Assembly: GCA_963727765.1 (NCBI GenBank)
Contig: CAVSGZ010000013.1
Coordinates: 1 to 64,000 of the forward strand
DNA: 64,000 bases
Reading direction: 5' to 3'
DNA from: FEN-299 sp963727765
Lineage (GTDB): Bacteria > Acidobacteriota > Vicinamibacteria > Vicinamibacterales > Fen-181
Under the pieces are notes generated by a model. That model did no database searches. It had not been told where the DNA came from and saw only the letters and a program-made list of their open reading frames with translations. Positions within the stretch are counted from its first letter, which is position 1, and the number at the start of each line of letters is the position of its first letter. Below, in pieces: positions 16,389 through 23,142 of the stretch. The position numbers and the translations under genes are program-made.

Positions 16389-17372
16389 ATGCTGCTCGCC
16401 GCCGACATTGGAGGAAGCAAGGCGCTGCTTGGACTCTTTGCGACCGCACCGGGCCGGCCGGACCGGGTGGACGTCCGCGGATTCCTGACGCGTGACTACC
16501 CGAGCCTGGAGGCCGTCCTGGAGGATTTTCTCCGCGGGCACGGCGGCGCGTCGGTCGTCCAAGCGGCCAGTTTCGGCGTCGCGGGGCCCATCGTCAATCA
16601 GGCGGCCCGGCTCACGAACATCCCGTGGCTCGTGGATGCGGCCGCCGTCCGCCTGCGCTTCGGCATCCCGCGCGTCACGCTCCTCAACGATCTCGAGGCG
16701 ATGGCCTGGTCGATGCCGGTGTTGCGGCCGGACGAACTGGCGGTGATCCAGGAGGGCGGACGGGTGCCGACGGGCAACGCGGCGGTGATCGCGGCCGGCA
16801 CGGGCCTGGGCGAGGCGTTGCTGCACAACGTGGGCGGGCGGCTGGTCCCGTCGCCGACCGAGGGAGGGCACGCCGACTTCGCGCCGCGGACTCCCGACGA
16901 GATGGCGCTGCTCCAGCACCTGGTCGCGCGCTTCGGCCGCGCGGACTACGAGCGGGTGCTGTCCGGCCCCGGGCTGGTGAACATCCATCGGTTCACGCAC
17001 GAGCGGCCGTGCGCCGCGTGCGACGTCGACGCCGACCCGATCCAGGCGCCCTCGCTGATTTCCCGCTCGGCCCTCGAAGGCCGCTGCCCCGCGTGCGTCC
17101 GCGCGCTGGGCCTCTTCGTGTCGGTGTACGGCGCCGAAGCCGGCAACCTGGCGCTGCGGTCGGTGGCCACGGCGGGGCTGTTCCTCGGCGGCGGCATCGC
17201 GCCGAAGATCCTGCCGGCGCTCACCGACGGCCGGTTCATCGAGGCGTTCCGCGCCAAGTCGCCGCTCGACGACATGGTGTCGCTCGTGCCCGTGTCGGTG
17301 GTGCTCAACGAAGAGGCCGGCCTCCTTGGCGCGGCGGTTCACGCCAACGCCGACGCCGCGCGCCAGTCCTGA
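16389..17372 (+). CDS. glk: Glucokinase (Glk family) with extra CxxC pairs
   Basis: A 327-residue ATP-dependent hexokinase-fold sugar kinase that phosphorylates glucose for glycolysis. LLAADIGGSKALLGLF is the phosphate-1 motif, LTNIPW and LLNDLEAMAW hold the sugar-binding and catalytic Asp, AVIAAGTGLGEALL is phosphate-2, and EGGHADFAPR and GLFLGGGIAPKIL complete the Glk pattern. Unusually, residues ~207-240 carry CAAC and CPAC, spaced by about 27 residues, which could bind a zinc ion or form disulphides. ROK kinases have a zinc CxCGxxGC motif, but standard Glk proteins do not. Transcription is probably leaderless from a TAGAAT box. Confidence 0.85.
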   Translation: MLLAADIGGSKALLGLFATAPGRPDRVDVRGFLTRDYPSLEAVLEDFLRGHGGASVVQAASFGVAGPIVNQAARLTNIPWLVDAAAVRLRFGIPRVTLLNDLEAMAWSMPVLRPDELAVIQEGGRVPTGNAAVIAAGTGLGEALLHNVGGRLVPSPTEGGHADFAPRTPDEMALLQHLVARFGRADYERVLSGPGLVNIHRFTHERPCAACDVDADPIQAPSLISRSALEGRCPACVRALGLFVSVYGAEAGNLALRSVATAGLFLGGGIAPKILPALTDGRFIEAFRAKSPLDDMVSLVPVSVVLNEEAGLLGAAVHANADAARQS

Positions 17373-17477
17373 ACGGCAGTCTTTGCGCTGGACCTCGGCC
17401 ACGGGCTCCGATAGACTTCAGGCACCCGCTCAGCCGACCGCCGGGATCGCCTCGGGTCGCGGGCAGGCGTCGTCGAC

Positions 17478-17852
17478 ATGGACATGACCGTATCATCCAC
17501 CCCGGGCGGCCTGCACGGTCAGCCGGCGAACCGCTCGATCATGCTCGTCCTGGCCTACCTGCCGCCGTTTGCGGTCATCCCGCTGCTCGCCGAGAGGAAC
17601 GACCCCGACATTCACTGGCACGCCAAGCACGGCATCGTGCTGATGACGGCCGAGATGCTCCTGCTGCTCGGCCTGGTCGTCGTCTCGATGGTGCTGGGCC
17701 TGATGACCGGCGGCCTCGGTTGCATCCTGCTCGCGCTCGTGCCCATCCCCTTCCTGGCCTTCCTGATCCTCCACGTGATCGCCGTGGTCAAAGCCTTCTC
17801 GGGCAAGCGGCTGATCGTGCCGTTCGTCAGCGACTACGCCGACCGGTTCTGA
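17478..17852 (+). CDS. DUF4870-like small membrane protein
   Basis: 124 residues with two to three membrane spans: about 20-45 (MLVLAYLPPFAVIPLL), 50-80 (MTAEMLLLLGLVVVSMVLGLM) and 82-110 (GCILLALVPIPFLAFLILHVIAVV). DPDIHWHAKHGIVL matches the HAKHG pattern typical of this family of small membrane proteins of unknown function. The gene begins ATGGACATGACC, so the second ATG six bases further is also possible. The yidD-like gene follows 12 bases after the stop, so both may be one unit with roles at the inner membrane. Confidence 0.7.
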   Translation: MDMTVSSTPGGLHGQPANRSIMLVLAYLPPFAVIPLLAERNDPDIHWHAKHGIVLMTAEMLLLLGLVVVSMVLGLMTGGLGCILLALVPIPFLAFLILHVIAVVKAFSGKRLIVPFVSDYADRF

Positions 17853-17864
17853 CGGGAGGGTGGC

Positions 17865-18179
17865 GTGAGGCCCAGGCTGCGCCTGATCGTCTCGGTCGGC
17901 TTCCCGATCCTCGTGGTCGCCGCGCTGCTCGCGCGGGATCTCTCGCGTTCGCCCGGCCACCAGGCCACGGCGCGCCTTGCCGTGTCGGCCATTCGCTGGT
18001 ATCACACGACGCTGTCGCCGCACCTCGGCGTCCGCTGCCGGTTCACGCCGAGCTGCAGCGTGTATGCCATGACGGTGATCGAGCGCCACGGGCTCGTTCG
18101 CGGGGGGTGGATGGCTGTTCGGCGCGTCGCGCGCTGCGGTCCGTGGACGAAGATGGGAACACTCGACCCGCCGGAATGA
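17865..18179 (+). CDS. yidD: YidD-family membrane protein insertion factor
   Basis: 104 residues, with an N-terminal membrane anchor (LRLIVSVGFPILVVAALLARDL) and then the YidD core: SAIRWYHTTLSPHLGVRCRFTPSCSVYAMTVIERHGLVRGGWMAVRRVARCGPW. The family helps YidC insert proteins into the inner membrane. The three conserved cysteines (CRFTPSC and RCGPW) are present. In most bacteria yidD sits between rnpA and yidC near the origin; here it stands apart from those genes, and the anchor is longer than usual. The GTG start has GGAGGG a few bases upstream. The stop codon directly abuts the stop of the converging gene. Confidence 0.88.
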   Translation: MRPRLRLIVSVGFPILVVAALLARDLSRSPGHQATARLAVSAIRWYHTTLSPHLGVRCRFTPSCSVYAMTVIERHGLVRGGWMAVRRVARCGPWTKMGTLDPPE

Positions 18180-18569
18180 TCAGGTTTCCTGCTCTTCGAA
18201 GAGCGGCTTGGACTCTTCCTTGAGCAGGGCCCACAGCGCGTAGATGCCGAGGCCCGTGCCGAACGGGACGCAGATCAGATCCACGATTGACAGAACGATG
18301 GCGAAGGCGCGGGCCCATTCGCGGAACCGGCGCAGGCGCGAGCCGACCCAGAGGTGCGTCACGCCGAAGATCGCGCCGAGCGCCGCCAGCGTGAAGGCGA
18401 CCGCCGCCACGATCCCGGCGGTGAGCGTGTTCCCCGACACGGTCCGCGTGACGGCGGCCCCGATCGCGGCGGCGGCGACGGCGATCGAGAGCAGCGACAC
18501 GCTGATGAGCAGGATCATCCCGCCCCACAGCAAGAAGAGCAGCCCGACGAGGTCCACGTGTTTCCTCAT
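18180..18569 (-). CDS. Small integral membrane protein
   Basis: 129 residues with about three membrane helices: 8-36 (VGLLFLLWGGMILLISVSLLSIAVAAAAIG), 48-72 (TAGIVAAVAFTLAALGAIFGVTHLWVG) and 85-112 (AFAIVLSIVDLICVPFGTGLGIYALWALL), ending in an acidic tail (EESKPLFEEQET). The pattern resembles DUF-type four-helix membrane proteins, but no named family is certain. It has a strong TTGACA promoter and a probable leaderless start. Its stop codon touches that of yidD. Confidence 0.65.
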   Translation of the reverse strand: MRKHVDLVGLLFLLWGGMILLISVSLLSIAVAAAAIGAAVTRTVSGNTLTAGIVAAVAFTLAALGAIFGVTHLWVGSRLRRFREWARAFAIVLSIVDLICVPFGTGLGIYALWALLKEESKPLFEEQET

Positions 18570-18577
18570 CGACCGCT

Positions 18578-18607
18578 ACGATAGGAGCGGCGTGCGAACC
18601 TTGTCAA
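18578..18607 (-). promoter_or_regulatory. TTGACA-18-TATCGT promoter
   Basis: On the minus strand a perfect TTGACA (18607-18602) is followed after 18 bases by TATCGT (18583-18578). The ATG at 18569 begins 9 bases later, with no ribosome site between. Confidence 0.65.
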
Positions 18608-18645
18608 GCAACCGGGCGGGTGGTACCATCCGGCCCGGACCACAC

Positions 18646-18825
18646 ATGCCCGACGACAAGAAGCCCAGGGAGTGCCCGATGTGCGGCGAGAGGATGCGCC
18701 GCCATCAGCGCGAGATCGTCAGCCTGATCCCCGGCACCTCCGAGGCCAAGCGGCGGGTGGCGTTCGAGTGGGTCTGCCCCGAATGCGATTACTTCGAGGA
18801 GGAAGAGGAGGGCGGCGAGCGGTGA
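18646..18825 (+). CDS. Small two-CxxC zinc-ribbon protein
   Basis: 59 residues: CPMCGERM at ~10-17 and CPECDYFEEEEEGGE at ~43-57, with basic and hydrophobic sequence between (RRHQREIVSLIPG, RRVAFEWV). The two CxxC knuckles indicate one structural zinc. The acidic tail is striking. The ATG at 18646 gives the shortest frame that keeps the complete ribbon, and upstream sequence in that frame is shadow-like. Three other tiny Cys-pair proteins occur in this window (15173, 18848, 31114). The function is unknown. Confidence 0.65.
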   Translation: MPDDKKPRECPMCGERMRRHQREIVSLIPGTSEAKRRVAFEWVCPECDYFEEEEEGGER

Positions 18826-18847
18826 GCGTGGGCCGGCGCCGCGTCGC

Positions 18848-19069
18848 CTAGTGCGCGCCGAGCGTCAGCAGGACTTCCTTGCGGATGTCGTCATCGACGG
18901 TCTCGAAGTTGAGCGCGGTCTCGCACTCGTCGCAGAGCACCTCGAGCACCGCCGGCCGGGTCTCGTCGGTCACGTCCACTCGCGCATCCTCGACGTGGAC
19001 GACGTGCATCTGCAGCGTCTTGACGAGGAAGTTCCGGGCGTTCCCGCAACTCGGGCAGATCATTGCCAT
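18848..19069 (-). CDS. Small zinc-ribbon protein of unknown function
   Basis: 73 residues. CPSCGNARNF at the N-terminus and LCDECETALNFET in the middle form two CxxC pairs 43 residues apart, separated by an acidic beta-rich stretch (MHVVHVEDARVDVTDETRPAVLEV). AAGGAG lies 8 bases before the ATG at 19069, so this start is well supported. It converges on the zinc-ribbon gene at 18646. Similar small CxxC proteins in other bacteria have no assigned role. Confidence 0.65.
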   Translation of the reverse strand: MAMICPSCGNARNFLVKTLQMHVVHVEDARVDVTDETRPAVLEVLCDECETALNFETVDDDIRKEVLLTLGAH

Positions 19070-19206
19070 GACTTAGGCTCCTTCTCCCTCTCCGATCACC
19101 ATCGTGTCAGTCCAGTGTATGGAATCAGACCCCGCAGAGGCAATGACGATCTTGCCGGGGATCCCGCCGGGCGCCGCCCGGTGATGAGGACATCGAGGAG
19201 CAGCGT

Positions 19207-19413
19207 ATGGCCGACCAGCCACTGACAGCGTTCGAAATCCACAGCGAGGCGCGGGGGCCGCACTGGGTGGCGTGGCTCGCGCAACCGGGACAGCCGGGCC
19301 CGTATCGCTCGGTGCTGCACGTGGGCGCGTCAAAGGAGGAAGCCGAGGCGCGGGCCCGGTCGTGGGCCGCCACCGTGGCCGGTCAGATGGACAGGTCCTC
19401 GCGATCGTCGTAG
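19207..19413 (+). CDS. Small conserved-type hypothetical protein
   Basis: 68 residues, starting with GGAG 6 bases before the ATG. The pattern FEIHSEARGPHWVAWLAQPG...ASKEEAEARARSWA resembles small HicB-like alpha-beta proteins: a beta-hairpin ending in W.A, then a helix rich in Ala/Glu. The protein at 27812 shows the same plan (YHIEASMVDDDRWRAQIARLPG...TADEAARHLCDWL). There is no toxin partner next to it, so a toxin-antitoxin role is not supported. Its last 31 bases overlap the 3' end of the converging gene. Confidence 0.55.
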   Translation: MADQPLTAFEIHSEARGPHWVAWLAQPGQPGPYRSVLHVGASKEEAEARARSWAATVAGQMDRSSRSS

Positions 19414-19634
19414 TCGAAGGGGTCGAACGGCTCGCCGAGCCTGATCACCTTGTTCGCGCGGTGCGTCGTGTGCGTGCAGTGCGGCCCCTTGGCCTCGAGC
19501 GACACCACGGGGACGCCCGAGGGCCGGACGGTCTGGATGGCCACGATGCACCCGCAGGGCAGCCGCTCCAGCGTTTCGAGCTGAATCTGGGCCACGTTCT
19601 GCACTGCGCCGGCACGCCGCTCGCTGATGATCAT
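19383..19634 (-). CDS. Hypothetical 83-residue protein
   Basis: MIISERRAGAVQNVAQIQLETLERLPCGCIVAIQTV, then LEAKGPHCTHTTHRANKVIRLGEPFDPFDYDDREDLSI. The CGC and HCTHTTH groups could bind metal. The start at 19634 is chosen because codon usage upstream of it turns shadow-like. It lies 73 bases downstream of the AddA-like gene on the same strand and may share its transcript. The gene overlaps the end of the converging 19207 gene. No function can be given. Confidence 0.5.
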   Translation of the reverse strand: MIISERRAGAVQNVAQIQLETLERLPCGCIVAIQTVRPSGVPVVSLEAKGPHCTHTTHRANKVIRLGEPFDPFDYDDREDLSI

Positions 19635-19707
19635 GAATCGGTCTCGCCTCTCTTCTCGGTCCGAACCCTGCAGTTGATTAGACGCGCGAGGGTGGGCAGC
19701 GGTTGCA

Positions 19708-22700
19708 TCACCTGCCAGTTCCCTCAGGCGGCGCGTCCGCATAGATGAGGCGGCCTTCGACCGGACGGCCGGCAAAGATCGCCTGCGCCGCACGCAGGTA
19801 GAGATCGAGCTGCGCGGCGTGCCACGCGTGCCGGCGCCCGGTCTTGAACTCGACAACGACGATGCGTCCGTCGGCCTGTTCGGCCAGGCAGTCGATACTG
19901 CCGCGGACGATCACGGCGCTCGCGCCGCCCGCGGGTCCGCTCGCCGCATCGATCCGCAGCGAGAACGGCACCTCGTAATGGCAGGTGGCCTCATCGATCA
20001 CCTCCGCCACCTCGGCGCGCCGGCGCAACTTCAGAAAGGCGTCGACGGCCTCCTCGACAATCAGGTCCCTCTCCGCCTCGGGCACCTCTCCCCTGTCGGC
20101 GACGAAGGCCGACGCGCGACCGACGAGCGACGGGCGGTCGGCGGCAGGCAGACCGTGGGTCGCCTGGAACAGGCGGTGCACGAGGGTCCCGACAAGAACC
20201 CGGTCGCTGCCGGACGCCTCGGCCGGCGCCCCGGGAATGGGTCTGCCGTGGCCCGGGTCCGGTCCCGAGGCGGCTAGCGCGAACGCGGCCGCGCCAACGC
20301 GGCGGTCGCCCGTCGTGTCCGCGAGCGGCTCGAAGTCGCAGAACGGCGTCGCAGCCGGCGTGCCCAACGCCATCCCGTCCGCGCCCGGGGACGCGGCCTC
20401 CGCCCCTTCATCCTCCGCCCGCACCACGTCCAGCACGTGGACCGCGCCGCCCTCGGCCTTCCACTCGACGGTCGCCCCGCCGCGCGCCGCCTCCTCGAAT
20501 GCGTCGCCGAGCGACCTGGGCAGCACCTCTCCGAGACTGCCGCCCGCCGCCTTGAATGTCCCGTTCTTCAGCACGGCCCCGAGGCACAGCATCTCCCGCG
20601 CGCGTGTCACCGCCACATACAGCAACCGCTTGGTCTCCTCGCGGTCGCGCTCCTTGACGGCCGCCTCCGCCTCCGGCAGGCCGCCGCCAACCGACACCAG
20701 CGGAACTCCGCCCGCGGCCGCCGGCACGACGACGATCGGGTCCCCGTGTCCGCCGGTTCCGCGCGTGAGACTCGTCACGAAGACGAACGGAAACTCCAGC
20801 CCCTTGGCGGCGTGGACGGTCATCAAATTGACCGCATCCAGGGCGTCGACGACGGCGTTCGACTCGTCGCCGGCCGACAGCCGATCGACGTGGTCGGCGA
20901 TGCGCGCCATCGTCGCGTAGCCACGGTTCTGCAGGCGCCGCGCCATCGCGCGCACCTTCTTCAGGTTCTCGCGGGCCTGCGCGAGTCGCGGGCCGGCCAG
21001 TTCGAACGCGTACGCGGCATCGACGACGACCCGGTCCAGGACCTCTGCGGGCGGCACCCGATCGACCATCGGCAGCCACGTCGACAGCGCGGCGCGAAGC
21101 CGGTCCAGGACGCGCCGGTCTTCGTCACAGGCGCCACTCGGAATCGCCTCGATGCCTGACAGCACCCGCTCGGGGTGCGGCGCGAGCAGCCGCACGCCGC
21201 GGTCGGAGAGCCGGACGACGCGCGACCGCAGCAGCGCCGCCGCGCGCAGCGGATCGTCCGGCTGCCCGAGGTATCGAAGCAGCGCGACCAGGTCCTTCAC
21301 TTCGTCGGCGTCGAAGAAGCCCAGGCCCTTGTACACGTAGGTCGGAATGCCGCGGGCCTCGAGCGAGGTTTCGATGGCCCGGTGGCTGGCGCGCGACCTG
21401 AAGAGAATGGCGATGTCGCCAGGCCGGGCCTCGCGCGACAGCCCCGTCTGGCGATCGCGCACGACGCCCTCGGCCAGCAGGCGCGCCACCTCGGTCGCCG
21501 TGAGCCGTGCTGCCTCCGCTTCGTCGGCGGCGGCGATCAGGCGCAGCCGCCCGCTCCCGCAAGGCGGCGCGTCGACGGGGAACCGGTCCCGCGCGGTGAA
21601 CCGGAACGCATCCGCGCGCTCGACCGAGGTATCGACCGACGAGAACAAGTCGTTGGTGAACACCTGCAGCTCGGGCGCCGCGCGGAAACTCCGGGCGATC
21701 GACCGCCGCACGCGCCCGTCGGGCCGCAGCGACGAAATGTAGCGCCGGGCCCGGCGGACAATCCGGACGTCGGCATCGCGGAAGGCGTAGATCGACTGCT
21801 TCCGGTCGCCGACGATGAAGATCGACGGCTGCAGCGGGCCCTCGTGCGCGAGGCCGGCGCCCTCGCCCCAGGACTGGATCAAGGCCGAGACCAGGCGCCA
21901 CTGCGACCGGTTGGTGTCCTGGAACTCGTCGACGAGCACGTGCTGGTAGCGCGACTCCAGGCGGTAGCGGCTCTGCGCGAACTCGTCCATCCTCCGAAGC
22001 AGCCCGAGCGTGCGGTGAAGCGCCTCGGAGAAATCGACCGACGCCTGCGTGTCGAGCGCGCGGCGGTAACGCGAGCGGGCGACCTCAAACAGCCGCATCG
22101 TCCCCCGGGCGAGGGCGACGTTCAGGCTCCGCTCGAACTCCCCCACCACGTCGGCTACGTGCGGCGCGCAGGCGGCCAGCGCCCGCGAGTGGCGGGCCCA
22201 CGCTGCGGGCGTCGGGGAGTCGGACTTGGAATACGTGCGGGGCAGCGGCCCCTTTCGCGGCTGCCCCTTGTCGGTCAGGAAATAGTGCGCGAGGCGATCG
22301 AGCACCGCCCGGGCCGGCTGCGGCCCGTCGGGCTCGGCGGCCGGCCGGCGGGTGAGCCCTTCGGCCGCCGCCCGCAGGTCGGCGGCCACCAACGGGTAAG
22401 CGTCGCTCGCCACCGGCCCGTCGGCGATGAACGCCTCGAGCCCGCCGTCGATCGCGTCGAGCGCCGAGCGCAGCCGGTCCGCCGCGCGGATCAGCGCCTC
22501 GTCGGGCGAGGGACCGGAGACCGCCGAGAGATAGCGCCGGAGCATCGGTCCGGCCGAGAGCCGTCTGCCAATCAGTGCGCCGAGGCCGGCGCGCACGCGC
22601 CGTTCGCCGAGCACCGCCATCAGGAGCCCCACATCCCGGTCGTGGACCCCCAGCCGCCGCCCGGCGCGCAGGGCGCCGTCGAGCGCGTCCTCGACCAGCC

Positions 22701-23142
22701 GCGGCATCATCGTCTCGTCGGCGACGTCGAATCCGGGATCGAGATCGGCCTCGAGCGGGAACTCGCGCAGCAGGGCCAGGCAGAAGGCGTCGATGGTCGA
22801 GATCGAGATGTCCGACAGCCGGTCGCCGAGCGCCTGCCACCGCGCGCCGTCGGCCGGGGAGAGCGCCGCCATCCGGCGCAGCTCGCGCACGATCCGCTCG
22901 CGCATCTCCGCGGCCGCCTTCCGCGTGAAGGTGATGGCGAGGATGTTGATCGGGTCGACACCGGATCTGAGCAGGTTGATGTAGCGCGTGACGAGGACGT
23001 GCGTCTTTCCCGTGCCGGCCGACGCCTCGAGCACGACGTTGCGCCCCGGGTCCACGGCAAACGCCCGCGCCGCCGTGTCGCGCCCGACGAGCGCGTCGGG
23101 CGGCGGTGCCTGGTCGAGCGGCAGGCCCATGTCACTCGCCAT
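19708..23142 (-). CDS. addA: UvrD-type helicase/exonuclease, AddA-like
   Basis: 1144 residues. Superfamily 1 helicase motifs: Walker A LEASAGTGKTHVLVTRY (~34-50), ITFTRKAAAEMRERI, motif II VLVDEFQDTNRSQW, SIFIVGDRKQSIYAFRDAD, and NLMTVHAAKGLEFPFVFV near the end of the motor. The C-terminus has a PD-(D/E)xK nuclease: GSIDCLAEQADGRIVVVEFKTG and a following Gln (AQLDLYLRAAQ). This is the AddA architecture, which with AddB processes double-strand breaks for RecA. The ATG at 23142 has GGAAGGA 8 bases upstream and overlaps the end of the AddB-like gene by 11 bases, so the two are translationally coupled. Confidence 0.85.
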   Translation of the reverse strand: MASDMGLPLDQAPPPDALVGRDTAARAFAVDPGRNVVLEASAGTGKTHVLVTRYINLLRSGVDPINILAITFTRKAAAEMRERIVRELRRMAALSPADGARWQALGDRLSDISISTIDAFCLALLREFPLEADLDPGFDVADETMMPRLVEDALDGALRAGRRLGVHDRDVGLLMAVLGERRVRAGLGALIGRRLSAGPMLRRYLSAVSGPSPDEALIRAADRLRSALDAIDGGLEAFIADGPVASDAYPLVAADLRAAAEGLTRRPAAEPDGPQPARAVLDRLAHYFLTDKGQPRKGPLPRTYSKSDSPTPAAWARHSRALAACAPHVADVVGEFERSLNVALARGTMRLFEVARSRYRRALDTQASVDFSEALHRTLGLLRRMDEFAQSRYRLESRYQHVLVDEFQDTNRSQWRLVSALIQSWGEGAGLAHEGPLQPSIFIVGDRKQSIYAFRDADVRIVRRARRYISSLRPDGRVRRSIARSFRAAPELQVFTNDLFSSVDTSVERADAFRFTARDRFPVDAPPCGSGRLRLIAAADEAEAARLTATEVARLLAEGVVRDRQTGLSREARPGDIAILFRSRASHRAIETSLEARGIPTYVYKGLGFFDADEVKDLVALLRYLGQPDDPLRAAALLRSRVVRLSDRGVRLLAPHPERVLSGIEAIPSGACDEDRRVLDRLRAALSTWLPMVDRVPPAEVLDRVVVDAAYAFELAGPRLAQARENLKKVRAMARRLQNRGYATMARIADHVDRLSAGDESNAVVDALDAVNLMTVHAAKGLEFPFVFVTSLTRGTGGHGDPIVVVPAAAGGVPLVSVGGGLPEAEAAVKERDREETKRLLYVAVTRAREMLCLGAVLKNGTFKAAGGSLGEVLPRSLGDAFEEAARGGATVEWKAEGGAVHVLDVVRAEDEGAEAASPGADGMALGTPAATPFCDFEPLADTTGDRRVGAAAFALAASGPDPGHGRPIPGAPAEASGSDRVLVGTLVHRLFQATHGLPAADRPSLVGRASAFVADRGEVPEAERDLIVEEAVDAFLKLRRRAEVAEVIDEATCHYEVPFSLRIDAASGPAGGASAVIVRGSIDCLAEQADGRIVVVEFKTGRRHAWHAAQLDLYLRAAQAIFAGRPVEGRLIYADAPPEGTGR

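Noticed and set aside
19207..19413. HicB-like antitoxin, with 27812 as a paralog
   Set aside because: No HicA-type or other toxin gene is next to either; only a general fold similarity is visible.
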